From: Anthoceros angustus
Taxonomy: Eukaryota > Streptophyta > Anthocerotopsida > Anthocerotales > Anthocerotaceae
NCBI GenBank assembly: GCA_010909165.1
Contig: MU008155.1
Location: 1,984,001 to 2,048,000, forward strand
Length of the DNA: 64,000 nucleotides
Reading direction: 5' to 3'
Positions 23,182 through 32,207 of this stretch are shown here, in pieces (position 1 is the first letter of the stretch; the number at the start of each line of letters is the position of its first letter). The position numbers were made by a program, and so were the translations under genes. The notes under the pieces are model-generated. The model saw nothing but the letters and a program-made list of their open reading frames with translations. It did not search any database and was not told the origin of the DNA.

Positions 23182-24325
23182 TGCGAACAAGAAGAAGTCA
23201 GACACTTGAATGCTCCGATGAGAAGTTTCCTCCCCTGAGTTATCTGTCCAAATCTGTTCATTTGGAACTCCACAATGTCACCATTGCATGGAGAGTGGAC
23301 GAGCTTCAATCCAGGAGCCAAGTTGCAATTTTGGTATAAACTGCGGTGACATCCTTGCATCCTTCTGGAAGGAGGAGATTCTCCCGCCCATGCAAAGGAA
23401 AGTCGCGACTTTTGAGGCGTAGCACGGATTTATAGTTACGACAAAAGTGAAGTCACGGAATCGGCGCGAACTCCAACATCGAGATCGCTACGCCAGTCCT
23501 GTCTCTTGCGCCACTGTGATGCCATGTGGGCGGCGTGTACAGCCAACGCCTCAAGCAAGAGCACCGGAAGGTCACGAGATGTTCACTTGTGTTACCAAAT
23601 ACATATGACAGAATCAGACATCTTGCAATTACCCGTGTGGAAAGGGAAGAAAGATCCTCCAGCAGTCATTTCGCAACAAAGCTGCATGGACTCTTTTTTC
23701 TTCAGTCCTCCGACCTCTATCCTGTGAGCTGCGTGTTCGACCCATGTCTACCAAAAGTTTAGACCACTTGTACACTAGACCGTACAGTCCCGTCTAAAGA
23801 CTGGTACCACCGACGACCAGTAACATTCTAAACCAGAAGATCTCACTTCGAGTCCTTGGGTCTCAGTCAGAGAGTCCATGGACAAGTAGCGTACACAAAG
23901 AGAGCTGGACTTGGGACACGAACAGCTCATTCCCAAATGTCAGAAATAGATGAACATGGGATCTGCCGCCAGCAATAGCTGGCTACCTTGGAACTTAAGC
24001 TACAACAACATGACTACATCAGTACTCACGGCTACGCATGTACCCACAAAAATGTGCGCAGGTTGTCACCTGTCCCAGATTGAGGGAAGCCCACCAGAAT
24101 TTCTTGCTCATGACAAAAAAGCATACCTCGAAGGAGATCGGCAAACCATATGGGCACCTCTCCCAAAGGCATGGTGAGTCCTAAACGACAGCCGCCATGT
24201 CACATTTTGATTGATAAGGGACATGTGTGATATCCACAGCCTCGGAGGCTTCACACAGCTGATCCATCAGGTTGCTGACTACATTTTGGTACAGTTTGTT
24301 GGAGAAACAGATGATGAATGACTGG
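23182..24325. other. Intergenic, no gene recognised
   Basis: Upstream of ARA1 and downstream of the NiCoT-like gene, both on the minus strand. It should contain the ARA1 promoter/5' leader and the transporter's 3' UTR. Open frames up to 75-78 codons have no recognisable content. Confidence 0.5.
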
Positions 24326-25517
24326 CTAGAATATATTGATCCCAAACACCTCACCCAGAAGAATGACCAGTCCCAGCCCAATAGCCACCATAGAAGACGC
24401 CTCAGTGAGACGGCGGGTGATCCAGGGTATCCTCTTTCGCAAGGCTTCACTACAGGAGCCAATGAACGCACTGTAGCTGCCCATGGCCACCACGGTTCCC
24501 AGCAAAAACATGCTCAGAAACGCTGCTCCTGACAACCTGGAAGGCAATGCCAGAGCTGGAAGGATGACCAGCAACGCATCCGGCTGCAGTCCATACACAA
24601 TCCCAGTCCCAAAAGTAGTAAACCCAACAGACTTCTTCCCATCGTCAGGAGCGGAATTATCCAACCCCCCGCCCTCCACGTCACCCGCACCCACAGTAGA
24701 CAAGGCGGGTATCTCCTGCGCCTCCTTCAGGCCCATGGCACCGATAACCATGAGAGTCACCCCGACCACCCGCGCCGACCACGTCCGGATCAGCTCAATA
24801 TGCAATCTATCCTTGAGCATAAGAAACACAAGCCCGAAAATGATCTGCCCCGCATCATGCCCGCACCCCCAGAGAGCCCCCACCCAGCGCACTGAATCGG
24901 CGAGCGGCCGATGCAGAGCCAGCGCGGCCAGATGGTCCGGCCCGTGAGAGTGTGCAGGCAGCCGGCCACCAGCCCCGTCCACGCGCTGGCCAAAACCTCT
25001 ACCCTGGAACAGCCCGCTGAGTCCCCGCCCACGCTCCCGGAGGCGGCCAACGACGCATCCCCGGCAACCTCCGCCCACGCCGTCTGGCCGCGGATAAAAA
25101 TCCCCGCTCCCAGCACCAGCAGCGGCAGCACCGCCTCACCACCCCGAGCACCACAGGCTTCACCCTCGCACTTTCCTGCACATTTTCCTCCGCACTCGGG
25201 GACGAGCAATCCCCCGACGCCCGCACAGCACTTCCCCGCGCCCTCCCGCCTCCATCGAAATTCAGCAGCCCGCGGCACGCCGGGAGAGCCCGCAATTTGA
25301 CGCTGCTCTCCACCCGGAACCCGCCCGCGCCATAAACCCTCAACCCCGCCTCATTTTTCCTGCGGACCAGAGAGGAAACGGGAGGCGAAGAATGCGGGAC
25401 CGAGAGTCGGTGGATACTGCTTCTCCGGCCGAGGCCGAGCCCCTGGAATGCGCCCGCGGAAGTGGCGGCCATGAAACCCGAGCTGGAGGTCCCGGTCACA
25501 GTGCCTGCGCCTGCCAT
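24326..25517 (-). CDS. Plastid-type NiCoT/UreH-like metal transporter, frameshifted in this sequence
   Basis: Similar to plant high-affinity nickel-transport family proteins (Arabidopsis At2g16800/At4g35080 group). No intron is needed. The start at 25517 gives a Ser/Ala-rich chloroplast transit-like N-terminus. The C-terminal two thirds carries multi-pass hydrophobic segments and family blocks: W-G-C-G-H-D-A-G-Q-I-I-F-G, R-T-W-S-A-R-V-V-G, G-L-Q-P-D-A-L-L-V-I-L-P-A-L-A-L and S-Y-S-A-F-I-G-S-C-S-E-A-L. The frame changes near 25110, again at the conserved T-G-P-D-H-L-A-A-L-A (near 24952), and at least twice more by 24890. Translation switches between frames yet family sequence is kept throughout. 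The best reading is a real gene with indel errors or a very young pseudogene. It is expected in the plastid envelope, with metal specificity unproven. Confidence 0.8.
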
Positions 25518-27287
25518 GGCGAGCGGGAGCCCGGGACGCAGGCCACAAAAGCGGCAGCAGCAGCCCTACCAGCGATGGCCAGCAGGCCGCATGGCTGCCG
25601 AGCAGGCGGCACAGAAACAAACAGACAGATGCTGCGAGGCCACCACGGAGGCGCAAGGTCCAGCAGCCTCCAGGCACGCACCAGGTTTGGCACTTCTCAG
25701 CCCAAGCCGATAGAGGGGTCAGGCGGCACCTGGCATCCACCTTCGTACTATGTACCAAAATAGATAACTTTTTATATTTATTTTTCAATGTCATTCGCTT
25801 ACGCATTTACAGTAATTCGTATCACGTTATACAAATTAATATTTATCAAACATTTTCATTCAATACAAAATATTAAAAACCTTTCTGTATCTTTTAGATA
25901 TTATCTCGAATCTTTTTTTGAATCAATTTACTATCCACTATTTTCTCTTCCTCTTTATATTTATTCATCACTCACTCACTTATATCCATCACATCGCGAC
26001 AGGGTCACTTCCGAGATACAAGCCTTGGCTTATCTGGAACGCGGAGCAGGATGCGGAAAAGGTAAGGACTCAGGGCCTGGTAGGTCCTGCGGATGATTGG
26101 CAACGACAGGAGCGGGACACCATGGAACCCTCTGCTAGCTCAGTGATCCCCGTGCCTGCTTTGGGCCTCCCCATTGTTCACCGGGTTCTCAGCCGGAGGC
26201 TATATGATGAAGGAGCTCTGAGACTGCGCTTGTGCATCAATGGGGGCAATCCGTAGTCTGTTCTCTTGTTGTCGCAGTGTTACAGCCCTGACCGGCGAGC
26301 GGCAGTCACGGCTCTGAGGTATGTCACGAGGAGCCTGCCGACACCGGTTCGCCGCCGCGCTCTCATCAGCGGCGGCAGATCCTGATGAAGGAGGAATCGT
26401 AGGAGACGCATGTGAGCTGCGGCTGGTGCTGCTGCAGGAGCTCGGGCTCAGAGGTGGTTCAGGGTTGGATTGGTCCCGAAGCATGGCCCGGGGCCTTGAG
26501 CTGGGAGGTGACCTCCTCCTTCACCCCGATGCAGAGCTGGTTGGAGCCGGAGAGGTCTCCAGAATGCGGCTTCCAAGGTTGGCCAAGCAATTCGTGCGAC
26601 GTGTACCTTTTAAGGCTTTGTCACTCTTTTCCACTTCGCACAAACTGCCTGCATTCAAGCAAACAGGATGAGACTACAGCCCTGATATTGCAAAGAGCGG
26701 CTGAGGATACATACAGCCCAACCAACACAAAAATAATTAGGCACCTTTTGACTTGTCACCGAGAACCGGAGTGCCTGTAGGTCCATCCCAGTCCTTGCAA
26801 ATCCATTTCGAACGTCAAGGCTTGATCAACGAATTGTGACAAGGGTCTCTGCATCCCAGAATCCGCATCTTTTGAAGGCGTCTCGGCTTGCAAACCTGCA
26901 GTGGCATCATCGACACGCGAATCCTTGCTGGATTCAGCAAAATCCAGGAAGGATTCCAGCTTGCAAACATCATGCCTCTTGACGTTCGACAAATACGAGT
27001 TCCTCCGAGTGCCTGACCCGCAAGCAGTCACTTCTGCTGTATCAAAACCCTCGATCTTGTGCTGCCACCCCTCTCGATTCTAGTGAAATACAATCACTTG
27101 TCTCACGACGACTTCGTAGTAGTACTTTCCAGATGCTGCACCTTCCGGGCGGACAACACGCCCGGCTTCTGCCCCAGCCAGCAGTGTTAGCCATCCATGA
27201 CTCATTTTGGACAGGGATGGAGTTGTGCAAGCACTTCACCGCGAAAGCAACATTCTCTGGCGTACACACTTGAGCACTGGCTACTTC
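25518..27287. other. Intergenic, no gene supported
   Basis: 25740-26020 is AT-rich. From 26000 to 27280 both strands have short open frames with scattered stops. A 91-residue minus frame at 27031-26756 and a 116-residue plus frame at 26321-26671 lack motifs I know. It may hold a decayed gene or the extended 3' UTR of the PPR pseudogene. Confidence 0.4.
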
Positions 27288-29673
27288 TCACGGTCGACCC
27301 TTACAACTGCAACAACCAGCTGCGAATCGATGCACACGGTACCCATCCCTTACAACAATGTTTCTCTGTTCAATCCTTGACATGATCTCCGTGGAACTGT
27401 GGCAGTCACTGCACATGCGCAGATTCTTTGTTACCACCAGAGGTGTCCCTCTAGGCGTGTTCAAGAGACCAAATGCCAAAGCTAGCTTCTCAGCATGCCC
27501 ACAAAGCACATCTTCCTTTTGCTTCTCACACAGAGGCTTCAACACCAACTTTGTGTGAGGTACGTGGCCTCCTTCCTGCTTCAGACGAGCATTCGTGCTC
27601 TCTACCTTCAGCGCAATATCCTCTCTCTTTTCTCCCACCAGAAACCTATGTACCTCCTGATTCACCTCAATGGTCGCCACTGCAGGTTTCTTGTTAGCTC
27701 CTGCTACCCTTCTCTGTGTTTCCATCCTGTCTACATCGGTCCACCTACCTGCATCTGCAAAGGCATTGGCCATGAGCACATAGGCGGGCGCCTCCTGGGG
27801 GTCCAACCTAACAATGCTTTCAAAACACCAAATCGCCCTCTCTATATCTCCGTGATTTTTGCAGGCATTCAACAAAGACGTCAATCCCACAACATCACTT
27901 TGGCCATTGCATGATAGTAGCATCTTCTCTGCCTCATCTAAATGGCCTGCACGCCCAAGAAGATCAATCATGCAATTGTAATGCTCAATACTAGGCTTGA
28001 TGCCATGCTGTTCAGTCATGGAATCAAAGTGCTTACGACCCTCGTGGACCAGTCCCCCATGACTGCATGCTCCTAAAACGCAAGTAAAAGTAGCCTCATT
28101 AGGCTGAATACCGGCAACCAACATCTCCTCAAAACAAGCTAGTGCCTTGTGACCTTCATCACAAGTACCATACCCAGATATCAGGGCAGTCCATGTCACT
28201 ACATCCTTTGTATACATGCTGTCAAAAACCTGGCGTGCATCTTCCAGTTCACCACATTTTGCATACATGTCCACCAGGCAGTTGCCAACAACGTTATCCA
28301 CCAGTCCTCTTTCAACAATCTGTGAGTGCAGCTGCCTGCCCTTCTGTAAGGAACCAGTGCTTGCGCAGGCCTTCAGAAGGCAAGAAAAAGTAAAATGGTT
28401 AGCCAAAATGAGGCCTCCTGCTCCATTTGTCCATACAACAAGCGCCTCTTGGCGAGTCCTTGCTGTGCATACCCAGCAATCAGGGCATTCCATGTCACCA
28501 CATCCTTTGTGTTCATGCTGTCAAAAACCTGGCGTGCATCTTCAGTTCACCACATTTTGCATACCCAGCAATCAGGGCATTCCATGTCACCACATCCTTT
28601 GTCCCCATGTTGTCAAAAACCTGGCGTGCATCTTCCAGTTTGCCACATTTTGCATACATGTCCACCAGGCAGTTGCCAACAAACAAGTTAGTAGGAATGC
28701 CACTGTGCAACACATCACAGTGCACTTTTCTGCCAGATTCCAAGTCGGCGGCCAATGCACAAGCTTGAAGGGCAGCTACAAAGACGTGACCATTCGCCTT
28801 CACTCCTGACCTACGCATCTCATGGTACAGTTGTATGGCCTCATTAGGTTTCCCATGCTTAGCGTATGCGGAGATTATGGAAAACCACATGAAGGCATCT
28901 GGTTTGCCCACCCTGGTGAACACATCCATGGCCTCCTCTAGCCTACCTCCACATGCATACATGCGCAAGATATGGTTCCCCAAGAATGCATTCGAATCGT
29001 ACCCAAGTTTGACAGTGAGATCATGAACTCGTCGCCCCACAATGAAATCCCTCTTATCTGTACACAGTTTCAGCACAGTGTAAAACAGAGACTGAGAAAT
29101 GGCAGAGTCTGTCTGCGCCAGAGATTCCAGGGCTCCAACCGCCTCAGAAAGATTCCCCTGCTGACATAACATGCTCACGGTTCCAGCCGTTACGGCGCCC
29201 ATTACCGAACCTTCGTGCCTGCCAGGTTCAGGCTTGTCCGGAGAGCTCGACTTGGAAGGAGAGGCACCATGACCCATCTCCATATCCAAGGAAACGAGCT
29301 GCTCATCAACCCAAGCTGGCTTAGACATGCTGTTTAACCACAGGACCTCGCCGGACCCCTTACGCCGGAAGTCAGGCGAACGGGAGCTCTTCTTATCTAG
29401 TCTGTTGTCCCACCACATGGTAGGGTCCAGGAAAAATTGTTGCCACAAGTGCTCCTGCTCCTGGCCACGAGCATCACGGGAACATCCGTCCCCACCCACA
29501 CATTTCATCAGAGGTGTAAGTGCTGGGCTCCTTAAGCTGCTGCACCTGAAGGCTAGGCTGTTTGCCGGGAGTTGACTCCATAATGTGAGGCGAGCGGGAT
29601 CTCCTCGTCGAATCCCTGCATACCAACCAATTTGTTCGGTCCACAGCAGGTCCGGTTGCCCTACTGTGGCCAT
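27288..29673 (-). pseudogene. PLS-DYW PPR protein, frameshifted paralogue
   Basis: This is the partner of the intact gene at 32208, in the opposite orientation and head to head. ATG at 29673 matches the partner's start (M-A-T-V-G-Q-P-D versus M-A-T-I-R-Q-P-D). The frame is open to about 28513, and a different frame runs from about 28493 to the stop at 27288. A direct duplication of 92 bp (28467-28558 and from 28559) repeats one 31-codon S motif minus one base, which shifts the frame. A second one-base loss at a G run near 28425 shifts it back. The C-terminus keeps H-A-E-K-L, C-S-D-C-H and C-S-C-K-G-R-P. It is either a pseudogene or a gene carrying two consensus errors. It has one PLS triplet fewer than its partner. 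Confidence 0.85.
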
Positions 29674-30085
29674 CGTCCAGGGACCGCTATGGGAAGATGT
29701 GTCCAACAACAAACTACGGTAGGATGCCCAGATCCTGAGTATGACCACACCATACGGGCTGGCTCCGATGAGCTCGAACTCGGAGGGCTTCCATCAAACA
29801 ATCAAACCGGAAAATGGCATGGGAACTCGTTACTTTTCCAAAGCGAATCCTGGATAAGCTTGAGTCATACCTTAAGTTGAGTCATACGTTGTGTACATTG
29901 CGGCTTCCAAAGTTCCAACGTTCCAACCCGGACTGTAGAGCTATGTATGTAAATACATCTGTAAATATATGTATAGATATAGGTATAATATATAAAAATA
30001 ACATATATAATTATATTACAATTTTATTACTCCAACTTCTCTATGTTTCAACAGGCTTATCATATTGATTTTTGATTTGTTAGTA

Positions 30086-30678
30086 TCGTACCCCAAGGAG
30101 TGGTTCAACAGGATAATGCCGAAATAATTATTTTTTGAAAAATAAGGTTCAATATAAATATTTATATTTTCAAAATTAAATATTTATGAAAATTATTTTA
30201 TCAAATTTTAATATTTATTAAAATACATAGGTATCTATATAGAACTAATAAAGAAGAAGAAGAAGAATTTTATTTAAGTCCACTAAGGATGGATTTCCGT
30301 CATGGGACTTGGTACTTAACAACTTGTACCATGGTATGCCTAAGCTACTTGCACCAAGAGCATCCATCTAAGTACCGATCCAAGCGCAAGATGCTTAATA
30401 ATGACGTTCTTATAAATGTGTTTCCATTTGGCCTAAGCCATTTGGGCAAATAAACAATAATGGATATGTATAGACCTCCCCTAAATAGGCCCTAATTTTC
30501 CACACAAACCCTAATTTCCTTGTTTTCGGCATCTTGAACTCGTAAATTTATATATATTCAGCATTTTAAGTATACTAATTTCTGAATTTTCAATTTTTAC
30601 TGATTTTAATTAATTTCTGAATTTTCAATTTTTACTGATTTTAATTAATCAACGCTGAAATCACCCCTCGAGGTACGG
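30086..30678. mobile_element. TA-flanked MITE, copy 1, with nested insertion
   Basis: Terminal inverted repeats of about 20 bp: the left end reads tcgtaccccaaggagtg, and the right end reads cacccctcgaggtacgg. TA flanks each side (30084-30085, 30679-30680), as expected for Tc1/mariner-type integration. The interior is AT-rich and non-coding. The same element without the insertion is at 59720-60068. Relative to that copy, this one has about 210 bp inserted at 30250-30461. Confidence 0.8.
30250..30461 (-). mobile_element. SINE-like element nested in the MITE
   Basis: This insertion relative to the other MITE copy begins, in plus-strand reading, with a GAA-repeat then gaattttatttaagtccac. In the opposite direction it therefore ends in ...aataaaattcttcttcttc, a simple TTC-type tail typical of non-LTR retroelements. 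The flanks repeat a short aataa/aataat motif, a possible target duplication. An inverted copy of its tail half lies at 31602-31722. No coding capacity and no tRNA-like head are recognised. Confidence 0.5.
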
Positions 30679-31601
30679 TATTTTGAAGAGAATAATGTAG
30701 ATCCCAATAGTCTATATAGGTATAATGATGTAAGTACTAACTTTTATAAGGTTGATATAGAAACATTGTTGTAATAAATACCATAAGATGATAGGTGACT
30801 TTAGGAAGAGAGATTAGTTGCTCCTTTTTACTGTCATTGTAATTAGCACGATAAGCTAATAGGTGCTTTAGATAGAAGGCTTAGTAACTCTTAGTTCGAG
30901 TGATCCTCGGGGTCTTGCTTTGTTATCCTCGATTGGATGGGTTTTGCCCATCATTTTTTCCCCTTATTAAATTTTAGCCAGTACGATAAGATTGTTCATA
31001 GAAATATTTTTATAATAAATACGTTAAGATTGGACATAAAAAATACTATTGTAATAAGTATGCTAAGATTTGACATAGAAACATTATTTTAATGAGTACA
31101 CTAGACATCAATTTGTAATGGTTGCTATAATTTATGGTCAATTATAAAAATATGGAGAACTAGCCCCTACTCAATAGAGTTTTTTTTGGTGGGAGAGTGT
31201 GTGTTTTAATTTTATTCTGTTTTTTTAATAAATGAATGTGTTTATTTAACTCCAGCCCTATGTTTTTCTTCTAGTATAAAAATATAATATAATATTATAA
31301 AATAATTCAAACAAGACATATACATCACCATATACTCATTATAGAATTTTTTTTATAGAATAAATAAATAATTTGGATAATATAAATACGTATCTCCATA
31401 TATTAATCTATCCAAAAATGGATCATTAGGTTCTGTCCAAAATGGAGTCATATCCTACACGTGTTTGTCATGTGAGAATAACCGAATCCATCGTTAGGGT
31501 CTATCCAAAATGGAATCATATTTGTGGTGTGAAAATGGTCCACGAGTTCAAATTCCATTACAGAGACATCACTCTCACCAAAGCCAAGTGACTTGTGTAG
31601 G
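30679..31601. other. AT-rich intergenic DNA
   Basis: Highly AT-rich, no open frame of note. Two related segments (cataagatgatagg... at about 30780 and gcacgataagctaatagg... at about 30845) hint at old local duplication. Near 31430-31560, variants of tccaaaatgga(a/g)tcata recur. Confidence 0.4.
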
Positions 31602-31722
31602 GAGTGAATGCCCTTGGTGCAAGTAGCTTAGGCACACCATGGTACAAGTTGTTACGTACCAAGTCCCATGAAGGAAATCCGTCCTTAGTGGACTTAAATA
31701 AAATTCTTCTTGTTCTTCAGAG
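31602..31722 (+). repeat. SINE-like element, second (partial) copy
   Basis: Inverted relative to 30250-30461. The plus strand reads gcccttggtgcaagtagctta ... gtccttagtggacttaaataaaattcttcttgttcttc, close to the reverse complement of the nested element's GAA-proximal half. It shares the aataaaattcttctt tail. The head half is absent or diverged. Confidence 0.6.
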
Positions 31723-31729
31723 TGTGTTT

Positions 31730-32055
31730 CTTCCCCTTATACCAACACCACTCTCACTTGTGTTCCTTCCCCTTATACGACACCACTCTCACCAAAGCCA
31801 CTTGTGTAGGCCAAAGTGTGTTTCTTCTCCACTCTCACCAAAGCCACTTGTGTAGGCCAAAATGTGTTTCTTCTCCACTCTCACCAAAGCCACTTGTGTA
31901 GACCAAAGTGTGTTTCTTCTCCTTGTACCGACATCACTCTCACCAAAGCCACTTGTGTAGGCCAAAGTGTGTTTCTTCTCCTTGTACCGACATCATCACT
32001 CCTACCAAAGACACTTGTGTAGGCTAAAGTGTGTAAGTGTGTTTCTTCCCTTGTA
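31730..32055. repeat. Minisatellite upstream of the DYW-PPR gene
   Basis: Six to seven imperfect direct repeats of about 46-62 bp with core cactctcaccaaagccacttgtgtaggccaaagtgtgtttcttctc. Some units add ccttgtaccgacat. The array ends about 150 bp before the intact PPR start at 32208, so it lies in the promoter or 5' leader. Units abut without spacers and drift in sequence, unlike a CRISPR array. Confidence 0.88.
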
Positions 32056-32207
32056 CCCACTAAAATATCATCTGCACTATCCTTTTGTCATGCTCACTAC
32101 TACCCTGGTGTGGTCATACACACTCCTACCCAACTTGAACATCTTCTCATAGGTGCAATAGGTACTTTTTTGTTTTAGACTCATCTTCCGAAAACGGTCC
32201 TTGAACG

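Noticed and set aside
26321-27269. Possible gene between NiCoT and the PPR pseudogene
   Set aside because: Frames on both strands are short, interrupted and without recognisable motifs or consistent splice phases.
31730-32055. CRISPR-like array
   Set aside because: Units are directly adjacent, vary in length and sequence, and have no unique spacers. The context is a plant nuclear gene promoter.
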